Below, in pieces: positions 33,959 through 40,945 of a stretch of DNA of 40,945 nucleotides. How positions within the stretch are numbered: the stretch's first letter is position 1; the number at the start of each line of letters is the position of its first letter. Location of the stretch: the NCBI GenBank assembly GCA_016928525.1, contig JAFGKO010000323.1:1-40945 (forward strand), read 5' to 3'. This DNA comes from Anaerolineales bacterium. Lineage in GTDB: Bacteria; Chloroflexota; Anaerolineae; Anaerolineales; Villigracilaceae. The notes beneath the pieces are model-generated. The model saw only the letters and a list, made by a program, of their open reading frames with translations, was not told the origin of the DNA and did not search any database. The position numbers were made by a program, and so were the translations under genes.

Positions 33959-35440
33959 TTATGCCGCCGCCTTTTCTGCCTGGGGTTCAGGCGGGACAAA
34001 GCCTTTAGGGAGTATGTCTGCTTCCGTCACAATACGCGGAACAATGGATTCCCAGTTCACTGGCATCAGGTGCAGACCATTGACGCCTTGTAGCTTCTTG
34101 ACCTTTTCGATCAACTCCAGCGCGATCTGGACGCCTTCTTCGCTGGCGTTGTCGCCCGCCTCTTTCATGCGCGTGAGAAGCGGCTCAGGGATGAACACGC
34201 CTGGCACATCATCGTTCATGTAGCGTGCCATAGTGTAACTCTTGAGCGGGGTAATCCCAACCAGGATATATACCTTGTCGAGGATATTGCGTTTGGCAAG
34301 CTCGTTCAGCCAGACTTCGAGTCCGTCGGCGTCATAGACCAGGTTGGTCTGAAAGAATTGCGCTCCGGCATTGAATTTCTTCTCTTCGCGGAGGGCCTGG
34401 AACTTCGGCTCGGAAGCAAAGGGCGAGGCTGCCGCACCCAGGAAATACTTTGGTGGGAATTTGATCGGGCGGCCGTCTAGGTAATGTCCCTCGTCACGGA
34501 TGCGACGCAGCAACCAGAGCATCTGAACGGCATCCAGGTCAACGATGTCCATGCGTCCGCGGGGCGGTGGCGCAAGCACCATACTATCACCAGAGAGGCA
34601 CAAGATATTTTTGATACCTAACGCATTGGCTCCCATCACTTCAGCCTGGAGTCCAACCCGAGTGCGGTCGCGGGCAGCGATCTGCATGACTGGCTCCGCG
34701 CCTTCGCCGATGGCGATGGTGGAGCAAGCCCAGGAGGACATGCGCGCTGCTGCGGAGGGACAGTCGGTAAAGTTGATAGAGGTCACATAGGGTTTCACCA
34801 GCGCAATGTTTTCTTTTAATTTTTTGGTTGCAACAGTTGCTGGCGGCGCTACTTCGGTTGTGACAACGAATTCGCCCTCCCGCAATCTGCGCTCCAGTTC
34901 GGAGGCGGGTTCCTCATAAGCTGGGGCGTGGTATTTTCTATCCCCTTGCCACCATTCCGGCTGGCGAACCGGCTCGAAAACCGATTGCCAGTTCTCTTCA
35001 CGTTTTGCCTTGTCGCTGGAGAACATGCCGCTGACGAATTTCTTTACCCCAACTTTTTTAACCTGGTTGATGACATCTCCCCAGGTTTCTGTGCCGGTTT
35101 TTTCCCAATCCAATGGAGGCAACACTTCAAGGAGCATTTCCTGGCGGTTCATCTTGAAGGCGCGGTCGTAAATCTTGTACCAGATGCAGGGCCGCGTTGG
35201 GTCAACGTAGCAGCGTTCAGATGTGGATCCGCCACAAGGACCGTTGCGCAGTCCCTTTGGGCATTCCATTGGACAGATGAAAGCTGTCTCTTGCAGCAGG
35301 CAGTTCCCGCACATGCGGCAACCAAACATAGGACCTTTGATAATATATTCTACGGTTTCGAGAACGCGGTTTCCAAACGTTTCCTTTTTAAACGGGATGT
35401 AAGCTGGCTGCCAGCGTCGTCCGGGAGTAAAGCCGGGCAT
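33959..35440 (-). CDS. metF: MetV-MetF fusion: methylenetetrahydrofolate reductase with N-terminal Fe-S/zinc domain
   Basis: The 493-residue protein starts at an ATG with an ideal GGAGGTGA site. Residues 1-170 are MetV-like (MTHFR C-terminal-domain family) with eight cysteines: 41, 44, 47, 56, 60, 69, 77 and 85 (FGCRMCGNCLLQETAFICP, then KGLRNGPCGG). Residues from about 187 to 480 are the MetF TIM barrel: FVVTTEVAPPAT, SINFTDCPSAAARMSS, NILCLSGD, PPKYFLGAAASPF, FFQTNLVYDADGLE, GITPL and NGLHLMPVNWE. It would reduce methylene-THF to methyl-THF in the cytosol. In acetogens MetV and MetF are commonly separate subunits; here they are one chain in the order V-F. The next gene is the HdrC-like ferredoxin, and 150 bases upstream lies the serine-type flavoprotein, both plausible electron donors. 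Confidence 0.93.
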   Translation of the reverse strand: MPGFTPGRRWQPAYIPFKKETFGNRVLETVEYIIKGPMFGCRMCGNCLLQETAFICPMECPKGLRNGPCGGSTSERCYVDPTRPCIWYKIYDRAFKMNRQEMLLEVLPPLDWEKTGTETWGDVINQVKKVGVKKFVSGMFSSDKAKREENWQSVFEPVRQPEWWQGDRKYHAPAYEEPASELERRLREGEFVVTTEVAPPATVATKKLKENIALVKPYVTSINFTDCPSAAARMSSWACSTIAIGEGAEPVMQIAARDRTRVGLQAEVMGANALGIKNILCLSGDSMVLAPPPRGRMDIVDLDAVQMLWLLRRIRDEGHYLDGRPIKFPPKYFLGAAASPFASEPKFQALREEKKFNAGAQFFQTNLVYDADGLEVWLNELAKRNILDKVYILVGITPLKSYTMARYMNDDVPGVFIPEPLLTRMKEAGDNASEEGVQIALELIEKVKKLQGVNGLHLMPVNWESIVPRIVTEADILPKGFVPPEPQAEKAAA

Positions 35441-35559
35441 AAGTCACCTCCGAAGTAAATCTACCTGAAATTGTAGCATTTGCAATATTTGGTCTGCCAG
35501 ACCGAATGTCACGTGTGAAACGGACGAATGCCACGAAAATGATGTAGGAAAATGGCGCT

Positions 35560-35585
35560 CAGGGGCAACGATTTCGTTACCCCTG
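35560..35585 (-). terminator. Hairpin after the TrxR-like flavoprotein gene
   Basis: CAGGGGCAACGA (35560-35571) pairs with TCGTTACCCCTG (35574-35585), with one mismatch and a 2-base centre. On the minus strand it starts six bases past the stop of the flavoprotein gene and is followed by AGCGCCATTTTCC, so it may be a weak terminator or processing site. The 150-base gap to metVF otherwise holds only the metVF ribosome-binding site. Confidence 0.5.
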
Positions 35586-35590
35586 ATGAT

Positions 35591-36496
35591 CTATAGTTGT
35601 GGAAGCAGGTAGTCGTATGCGCTGAGCGCCGCTTTTGCGCCCTCACCAACGGCGATCAAAACTTGCTCTGCGTAGTTGTTAGTTGCATCTCCAGCAGCAA
35701 ACAGGCCCGGGACATTCGTGCGACAGCCGCAGTCGATTATGATGCGACCTTGCTCGTCCAGATCGACCAGGCCCTTAACCATATTTGTGTTTGGCGTGAG
35801 TGCTTTTTCTACGAACATACCGTCCGCTTCGAGTTCGGTGCGTTTTCCAGCGGCATCTTTGAGGATGAGTCTGCGCGCAAAATCGTCACCCTGTACCTCG
35901 ACGATTTCACAATCCTTCATGATTTTGACGTTCCCGGCAGCCTGCAATTTCTGGCCGAGCGGCATCCCCATCATTTTGTCGTTTGAACAGACCATCGTCA
36001 CTTCTTTGGCAACGGTAGAAAGTTCTCCGGCAGAGCGTAAGGCAAGCTCCTCATCGCCTATGACGATCACTGATTTGTCAATAAAAAGCGGCGCGTAAGA
36101 GAGAGCCGAATAGCACAAGCCTCTCATCATATATTCTTTTTCACCTGGCACATCCATGTACGCCTGAAGCGTTCCCGTTGCTATAATCACGGCTTTGGAT
36201 TCGAGCACTGCGTCGCCTTTTGTTGTAACTGCAAAATGACCGTTTTTCTTTTCCACTTTTTTCACAGATTCGATGTGACGGGCAAAATCCAGGTATTCTA
36301 GCTCGGTCCGGAACTTGTTGACGATTTCCAGGCCTTTGATGACCTGGTAATCCTCGATCCAGGGCAGGGACAAGTGGTAGTTGGTCTTGCCGCCCAGGTC
36401 CTTGCTGAGCAACAACACGTTCAGGCGCTTGCGGATGGCGTAAATGGCGGCTGTGAGCCCGGCAGGCCCGCCTCCAATGATAATCAAGTCGTACAT
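35591..36496 (-). CDS. Thioredoxin-reductase-like FAD protein lacking the redox cysteines
   Basis: The 301-residue flavoprotein has an intact FAD motif (LIIIGGGPAGLTAAIYA), the central ATG (VIIATGT) and the second FAD motif (VPGLFAAGDATNNYAEQVLIAVGEG). The TrxR redox site, normally CATC, reads SALS (Ser130 and Ser133 in GLCYSALSYAP), so a disulfide cannot form there. The NADPH motif GGGDTA is replaced by GDEELA, so nucleotide preference is unclear. It is therefore not an ordinary thioredoxin reductase; a ferredoxin- or MetVF-linked oxidoreductase is one option. It has a strong GGAAGGAG site and follows malic enzyme by 15 bases, so the two are co-transcribed. Confidence 0.85.
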   Translation of the reverse strand: MYDLIIIGGGPAGLTAAIYAIRKRLNVLLLSKDLGGKTNYHLSLPWIEDYQVIKGLEIVNKFRTELEYLDFARHIESVKKVEKKNGHFAVTTKGDAVLESKAVIIATGTLQAYMDVPGEKEYMMRGLCYSALSYAPLFIDKSVIVIGDEELALRSAGELSTVAKEVTMVCSNDKMMGMPLGQKLQAAGNVKIMKDCEIVEVQGDDFARRLILKDAAGKRTELEADGMFVEKALTPNTNMVKGLVDLDEQGRIIIDCGCRTNVPGLFAAGDATNNYAEQVLIAVGEGAKAALSAYDYLLPQL

Positions 36497-36511
36497 GATT
36501 TTCTCCTTCCG

Positions 36512-37900
36512 CTAATATGCGGCCTTGACTGTTTCTACGTCTATTTCAGGGCCATCCCCATCGTCTTCTGGCGCTTCGGGGATGAAACCTTCCTCCATCA
36601 TGCGCTTCGTCATGTCACGGGAGCGCTTGATGATCTTGGTCGCAAGTTCGAATTCCTGCTCGTAGGTTGTCTCGATGCGCGCCAATCCCTGCTGCATTGC
36701 TTTCACAGCGACGGCAGCCGCCTCGCGAGGGAAGACCTCCCAATCGTCCATGTTGGGCAGAATGTGTTCAGCGTCTAGTTTGTCGCCGACATGATCCGCC
36801 AAAGCATTCGCGGCAGCAAAGCACATCTCATCAGTGATCGTTCGCGCGCGGACATCGAGCGTGCCACGGAAGATCCCGGGGAATCCCAGCGAGTTGTTGA
36901 CCTGGTTCGGGAAATCGGAACGTCCGGTGGCGACGACCGCTGCGCCCGCTTCAAGCGCCTCCCAGGGCCAGATTTCGGGCACAGGGTTGGCGCAGGCAAA
37001 GACGATGGAATCATTCGCCATGGACTTGATCCACTCGGGCAAGATTACCCCCGGTCCGGACTTGGACAGGGCAATCACCACGTCGGCGTCTTTCATTGCT
37101 TCTGGGATATTGCCTTCGCGTCCCTCAGCATTGGTGATGTTGCATAGTTTCCACTTGTCCTTGTACTCAGCTTTGCGCATCTCGAGGTCTTTGCGATATT
37201 TGCCAAGGATGCCTTTGCTGTCGACCATATAGCACTTAGCAGGATCGGCGCCCCAGGCAAAGATCAAGCGTGAGATTGCGACATTGGACGCGCCGCTGCC
37301 AATAAAGGCGATATGCACTTCTTCCTTTTCTTTTCCTACCACCTTGAGAGCATTCATCAACCCTGCCAACGTGACAGTAGCGGTACCCTGCTGGTCGTCA
37401 TGCCAGATCGGGATGTCGGCTTTCTCCCGAAGTGTATCCAGGATGTAGAAGCATTTGGGCTGTGAGATGTCTTCCAGGTTGACGCCCCCCAGTCCGGGTT
37501 GAAGCATGAGCACGGTGGTGATGATAGCATCCGGGTCTTTTGTATCTAGCATGAGCGGGACGCCATCCACACCGCCCAGATATTTGTACAGCAATGCCTT
37601 GCCCTCCATAACGGGCAGGCCTGCTTTCGGGCCAATATCCCCCAGGCCGAGTACGCGTGTACCATCGCTGATCACAGCAACCGTATTCCATTTGTTGGTG
37701 TACTCATACACCAATTCTGGATCAGCTTGGATGGCTTTGCAGGGTGCAGCCACACCGGGTGTGTACCAGATGGCAAAATCGTTGAAAGAGTGTACGCTGC
37801 ACTTCAACGTTGTCTCGATCTTGCCCCGGTAGAATGGGTGCAGTTTCATTGCATCCCCAGCCGGTTTGGTTGCCTTTGCAAGCAACTCTTCGACGTTCAT
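36512..37900 (-). CDS. NAD(P)-dependent malic enzyme (short bacterial form)
   Basis: The protein has 462 residues from ATG 37900, chosen because GGGGAGGG lies eight bases upstream; a longer frame to 37936 adds 12 residues. It converts malate to pyruvate and CO2, reducing NAD or NADP. Signatures are [13 protein letters not shown] (catalytic Tyr), [22 protein letters not shown] (catalytic Lys), [24 protein letters not shown] (metal Asp), [14 protein letters not shown] (dinucleotide fold) and [21 protein letters not shown]. The cofactor cannot be read reliably. A short C-terminal acidic extension ([13 protein letters not shown]) is present. It leads the pair with the TrxR-like flavoprotein and lies downstream of the AcsE/RACo pair, beyond a strong hairpin. 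Confidence 0.95.
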   Translation of the reverse strand: MNVEELLAKATKPAGDAMKLHPFYRGKIETTLKCSVHSFNDFAIWYTPGVAAPCKAIQADPELVYEYTNKWNTVAVISDGTRVLGLGDIGPKAGLPVMEGKALLYKYLGGVDGVPLMLDTKDPDAIITTVLMLQPGLGGVNLEDISQPKCFYILDTLREKADIPIWHDDQQGTATVTLAGLMNALKVVGKEKEEVHIAFIGSGASNVAISRLIFAWGADPAKCYMVDSKGILGKYRKDLEMRKAEYKDKWKLCNITNAEGREGNIPEAMKDADVVIALSKSGPGVILPEWIKSMANDSIVFACANPVPEIWPWEALEAGAAVVATGRSDFPNQVNNSLGFPGIFRGTLDVRARTITDEMCFAAANALADHVGDKLDAEHILPNMDDWEVFPREAAAVAVKAMQQGLARIETTYEQEFELATKIIKRSRDMTKRMMEEGFIPEAPEDDGDGPEIDVETVKAAY

Positions 37901-37990
37901 GGGTTGTACCCTCCCCGTAGCAACAGTTCTGGTCATCCTGAAGGGGTAGTCGTTTCAGACGACCAAAGCCGCCACTACGATTAAAATTTT

Positions 37991-38026
37991 ATGTGCCCCG
38001 CACCCCTGATGGGGCGCGGGGCACAT
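37991..38026 (-). terminator. Strong hairpin terminator of the acsE-RACo operon
   Basis: ATGTGCCCCGCACCCC (37991-38006), loop TGAT and GGGGCGCGGGGCACAT (38011-38026) form a 16-bp stem with a single A-C mismatch. On the minus strand it lies eight bases after the methyltransferase stop and is followed by AAAATTTTAAT. It separates the C1 genes into two transcription units. Confidence 0.82.
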
Positions 38027-38033
38027 GTTTACA

Positions 38034-38957
38034 CTATTGGTTCAGATACCCGTCGGCGTAAATGACCTTGTTGAGCAGGATTTGGGTTGTCTTCCAAATG
38101 GCAGCCTGTTCGGGGTCGCCCAGGTCGAAGTCTTCCACCTGGGGTTCTTCTCCAGCTCCGGTGCGCTCTGCAATTTTGTTGTAGAGTGCCGCCAGCGGTG
38201 TGGATGCGTCCTTGCTCTCGATCCACCTGATGACATCGTTTTGCTTCTCGTCCAGCGGGTCAGCAATCATCATTTGCAGGCCGACACCCATCAGCATGGA
38301 CAGGTAAACGCGGTTGATGAGTGGACGGTTTTCCTTTGGCACGGCGTTCGAAACATTGGACAAACCGACCGAGATCATCGGCGATGGATCCCACGAATAT
38401 TGAAGCATTTGCACCGCACCTAGCAGTTCGGGACAGTATTCTTGGCAACCCGAGACAGTCAATACCAGTGGATCAATGATTAGATCATCCATGTTGAAGC
38501 CGATTTCCATCAAATGTGGAATGAGTGTCTCGACTGCAATCGTGACTCGCTCGTCGGCGCCCACCGGTATACCAGATTTACCCATTGTAAGCGCAATGAT
38601 TTTGGCGTTGTACTTCTTAGCTAACGCCGGAACTTGCTCCAGACGCTCAGGTTCGGCGGAAGTCGAGTTTAGGATCGGTTGCGCCTTCTTGATGGTCTTT
38701 AGTGCGGCTTCCATGCCATTGATATTGGTGGTGTCAATCGAGAGCGGCACGTCCACCACTGTCTCAATCGTTTCAATGATCCAGGGGAAGACTTCTGCCC
38801 AGTCTTTTTTGCGCGGCCCAAGGTTGACGTCGATCGCTTTTGCACCCGCCTCTACCTGTCGTACAGCCAGGTCCATGAAGAACTCGCGGTCGCGGTTGGT
38901 GAGCGCTTCTTTGACCTTATCTGAAAGGATGTGAATATTTTCGCCAATGATGTACAT
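38034..38957 (-). CDS. acsE: Methyltetrahydrofolate:corrinoid protein methyltransferase (AcsE/MtgA-like)
   Basis: The 307-residue protein has GGAGGG five bases before its ATG. It is a pterin-binding TIM barrel: IIGENIHILSDKVKEAL at the N-terminus, RQVEAGAKAIDVNLGPRKKDW (pterin Asp/Asn), PLSIDTTNINGMEAALK, ILNSTSAEPERLEQV, IIALTMGKSGIPVGADER, LIIDPLVLTVSG, SVGLSNVSNAVPKENRPLINR and the closing AAIWKTTQILLNKVIYADGYLNQ. These match AcsE of the acetyl-CoA pathway, which moves methyl between methyl-THF and the corrinoid Fe-S protein. The protein is some 45 residues longer than Moorella AcsE, the extra part lying near the C-terminus (residues ~245-280). MtgA-type enzymes of demethylation systems are close relatives, so the methyl donor pathway is inferred. 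RACo is encoded 12 bases upstream. Confidence 0.9.
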   Translation of the reverse strand: MYIIGENIHILSDKVKEALTNRDREFFMDLAVRQVEAGAKAIDVNLGPRKKDWAEVFPWIIETIETVVDVPLSIDTTNINGMEAALKTIKKAQPILNSTSAEPERLEQVPALAKKYNAKIIALTMGKSGIPVGADERVTIAVETLIPHLMEIGFNMDDLIIDPLVLTVSGCQEYCPELLGAVQMLQYSWDPSPMISVGLSNVSNAVPKENRPLINRVYLSMLMGVGLQMMIADPLDEKQNDVIRWIESKDASTPLAALYNKIAERTGAGEEPQVEDFDLGDPEQAAIWKTTQILLNKVIYADGYLNQ

Positions 38958-38969
38958 AGATGCCCTCCG

Positions 38970-40898
38970 TTAGGGTGTTTTTTGTAATGCCGCAACCACA
39001 GATGGAAATTTGCTCATGTCTGTGTGCGGCAGGAAAAGGGCAGACGTAAATGCCTCGTAAAATGTATTGTCTGCCGAAAGTTCGATATAAGTCATGCGGC
39101 TGGCGATTTTTGCGATCTGTTGACGTTTTTTCCAATCCAAAAGCGCCATGTAAGCGCCCTTGATCGACGTGTTGCCTAGGAACTCGAACTGGCCCCAGTC
39201 CACGTCTGGCAGCAGTCCAATCTGCACAGCCTTCTCCACGTTGATGTATTTACCGAACGACCCGCCAACCTGCACCTTTGCCACGGTCTCCAGTGGGATA
39301 CCGACCTGGTCGGCCAGCACAGTAAAACCGGCATAGATAGCAGCCTTGGCGCGCAGCAAATTGTCGATGTCGACGCGGGAAAGCACGATGTCCTGGCCGG
39401 ATTCGGTTTCCGTACCCCAGGCGACCACGTATTCAGCCCCGTGCGCACCTTCCCGGACCCTGGATGTGGGCAGCGCCAAATTGACGTTTCCAGCCTTGTC
39501 GAGGATTCCCGTTAAAAACGCTTCTGACAGCAGTGAGATCAACCCCGAGCCACAGATACCCTTTGGGTTTGTGTTGCCAATCACGCGGTAGGTTGGCTCA
39601 TAGGTCTTGCCATCGATCCAGACTTCCTCGATAGCGCCGTTGGTGGCGCGCATGCCATTCACTACGCCTGCGCCCTCAAAAGCCGGACCAGCCGAGCAGG
39701 CACAGGTGAGCAACAGATCATGGTTACCCAGCACGATCTCGCCATTGGTGCCTACATCGATGAACAGGGTCATCTCATCAGTTTCGTCCAGGCCAGACGA
39801 AAGCACACCAGCTGTAATATCCGCGCCGACATAAGATGCCACGCCAGGCAGGCAGTCCACCGTTGCTTCGGGGTGTATGTGCAAGCCAATCTCGCTGGCT
39901 TCCATGGACGGAAGGTGATTGACTGCAGTGATAAATGGAGACAGGCGAATACTGGCGGCTGGGATGCCCAACAGCAAGTGCATCATCGTGCTATTGCCAG
40001 CGATGGTAGCCTTGACCACTTCAGCAGGACGGGCATTCAAGCGTTTGCAGGCTTTGATGAGTAATTGGTCGATAGTATCGAGTACCAGTTCGCGCATCTC
40101 ATTTTTGCCGCCGTTCTTGCTGGCAAAGATGATGCGCGAGATTACGTCCTCGCCACGCGCAATCTGACCGTTGTATTCGGCCACCTGCGCCCTAACCTTG
40201 CCGGTAATCAGGTCCACCATCCATAATGACACAGTTGTGGTGCCAATGTCAATCGCTACGCCCCAAAGTGGTTCGCTTTCATTGACATGACAAGGTAGCA
40301 CCTTGACCAGCCTGGCCGGGCCACCGGTTGGATCGGTCTCAATGATAACGGTGACTTCCCAGCTGCATTCGCGCAGCATTGTGCCGATATTTCTCAAGCC
40401 GTTCAACGAAATATTGATTTCATTGATGTTTGCCTGCTTGCGTAAGGCCGTCTGGATGCGTGACCAATCGTCGGTCTGGTCGTCCATGCTTGGCTGTGTG
40501 AGCGTCAACGGGATGCGTTTGAAGGTTTGTGATATGGCAAAGTTGTAATCTGCAGGAACGGATACTTCTGCAGCAGTGCGATCGGTGGTCAGGGTGCGGG
40601 CAATCTTTTCCTGCAATGGAACGTAGACAGTTGCGTCACCTTCGATGACAGACTGGCAAGCCAGTGCAAATCCGTCTTCGACTGCTTTTGGCGAGAGCCG
40701 CAGGGTGCTGCGGCGGCGCACGTTGCCCGACAAAACTTGAACGACGCAGCGCCCGCAGCGTCCCTGGCCCCCACACGGTTGACCGATCTCCACACCAGCC
40801 TGGCGGGCGGCGTCGGAAAGTAACGTGCCAGTCGGAGCAGTGGCTACAATGGGATCCGGGATACTTTCGATGCTGAAGGTGATTTTGTGATCGGCCAT
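38970..40898 (-). CDS. RACo-like corrinoid-protein reductive activator (2Fe-2S ferredoxin plus ASKHA ATPase)
   Basis: The 642-residue protein has an N-terminal plant-type [2Fe-2S] domain with Cys42, Cys48, Cys51 (QPCGGQGRCGRCVVQV) and Cys81 (FALACQS). A linker of about 100 residues follows, then an ASKHA/DUF4445 domain with phosphate loops AIDIGTTTVSLWMVD and LFIDVGTNGEIVLGN, IAGNSTMMHLLLGI, SYVGADITAGVLSSG, ACSAGPAFEGAG, GICGSGLISLLSEA and VQVGGSFGKYIN. RACo proteins use ATP to reduce inactive Co(II) corrinoid proteins back to Co(I). Coupling to the methyltransferase gene 12 bases downstream supports a corrinoid partner, which should lie outside the window. The ribosome-binding site is weak (GAAGAATAAAA). 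The length is normal for the family. Confidence 0.93.
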   Translation of the reverse strand: MADHKITFSIESIPDPIVATAPTGTLLSDAARQAGVEIGQPCGGQGRCGRCVVQVLSGNVRRRSTLRLSPKAVEDGFALACQSVIEGDATVYVPLQEKIARTLTTDRTAAEVSVPADYNFAISQTFKRIPLTLTQPSMDDQTDDWSRIQTALRKQANINEINISLNGLRNIGTMLRECSWEVTVIIETDPTGGPARLVKVLPCHVNESEPLWGVAIDIGTTTVSLWMVDLITGKVRAQVAEYNGQIARGEDVISRIIFASKNGGKNEMRELVLDTIDQLLIKACKRLNARPAEVVKATIAGNSTMMHLLLGIPAASIRLSPFITAVNHLPSMEASEIGLHIHPEATVDCLPGVASYVGADITAGVLSSGLDETDEMTLFIDVGTNGEIVLGNHDLLLTCACSAGPAFEGAGVVNGMRATNGAIEEVWIDGKTYEPTYRVIGNTNPKGICGSGLISLLSEAFLTGILDKAGNVNLALPTSRVREGAHGAEYVVAWGTETESGQDIVLSRVDIDNLLRAKAAIYAGFTVLADQVGIPLETVAKVQVGGSFGKYINVEKAVQIGLLPDVDWGQFEFLGNTSIKGAYMALLDWKKRQQIAKIASRMTYIELSADNTFYEAFTSALFLPHTDMSKFPSVVAALQKTP

Positions 40899-40917
40899 TT
40901 TTATTCTTCACTGAATA

Positions 40918-40938
40918 CCCCGTAGCTTGCTACGCGGG
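40918..40938. repeat. Short hairpin upstream of the RACo gene
   Basis: CCC-CGTAGC-TT-GCTACG-C-GGG is a 9-bp stem with one bulged base, 20 bases upstream of the RACo start. It may end the preceding gene or lie in the leader; the right edge cuts off the context. Confidence 0.45.
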
Positions 40939-40945
40939 TTCCAAG

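Noticed and set aside
35591..36496. Calling the flavoprotein trxB
   Set aside because: Both active-site cysteines are replaced by serine and the NADPH motif is altered.

Overview
The window looks like a chromosomal segment of a member of the Chloroflexota, probably Anaerolineae-like. This is inferred from gene content: DUF3662/FHA proteins beside an FtsW/RodA gene, SH3b proteins with Pro/Thr-rich linkers, multi-GAF hybrid kinases, class III cyclases fused to AAA/TPR modules, and a methyl-branch (Wood-Ljungdahl-type) C1 gene set. No rRNA, tRNA, CRISPR, insertion sequence or phage gene was seen. No stretch longer than about 300 bases lacks a gene.

Region 1 (1-3879, minus strand) is a cell-envelope/FHA operon. 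It runs from a zinc-ribbon protein to DUF3662-FHA (FhaA-like), TM-FHA (FhaB-like), methylthioadenosine phosphorylase (mtnP) and FtsW/RodA, the last running off the left edge. The FHA-FHA-mtnP junctions are ATGA overlaps. Region 2 (4018-8257) holds two tandem secreted SH3b proteins, an IscA-type Fe-S protein facing them across a shared terminator, and a K+-independent-type membrane pyrophosphatase (hppA) behind a near-consensus promoter. Region 3 (8286-14394) is visibly richer in A+T. It carries a membrane sulfatase-like protein, two paralogous GT-C-like membrane proteins and a GT87-like mannosyltransferase-type protein, consistent with an acquired surface-glycan module. Region 4 (14398-19905) has mutS, gpmA and a secreted, membrane-anchored lipase-like protein.

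Region 5 (20079-32580) is a signalling block. A 2265-residue hybrid histidine kinase with nine GAF domains, two receivers and an HPt is followed, with a one-base overlap, by a receiver-cyclase. After a SpoU-type RNA methyltransferase on the other strand comes a 1307-residue protein laid out like soluble adenylyl cyclase (two cyclase domains, AAA ATPase, TPR). The natural reading is sensing, phosphorelay and cyclic nucleotide production. Region 6 (32587-33641) is a small unrecognised protein and an RluE-like pseudouridine synthase.

Region 7 (33671-40898, minus strand) is C1 metabolism. A RACo-like corrinoid-protein reactivase and an AcsE/MtgA-like methyltetrahydrofolate methyltransferase end at a strong hairpin. 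Then come malic enzyme, a thioredoxin-reductase-like flavoprotein whose two redox cysteines are serines, a MetV-MetF fusion, and a small HdrC-like ferredoxin. Together they would make methyl-THF and pass methyl groups to a corrinoid protein; CODH/ACS and the corrinoid protein are not inside the window.

All calls come from reading sequence and motifs; no database search was run. Start sites were chosen by ribosome-binding sites where possible and several differ from the longest open frame.
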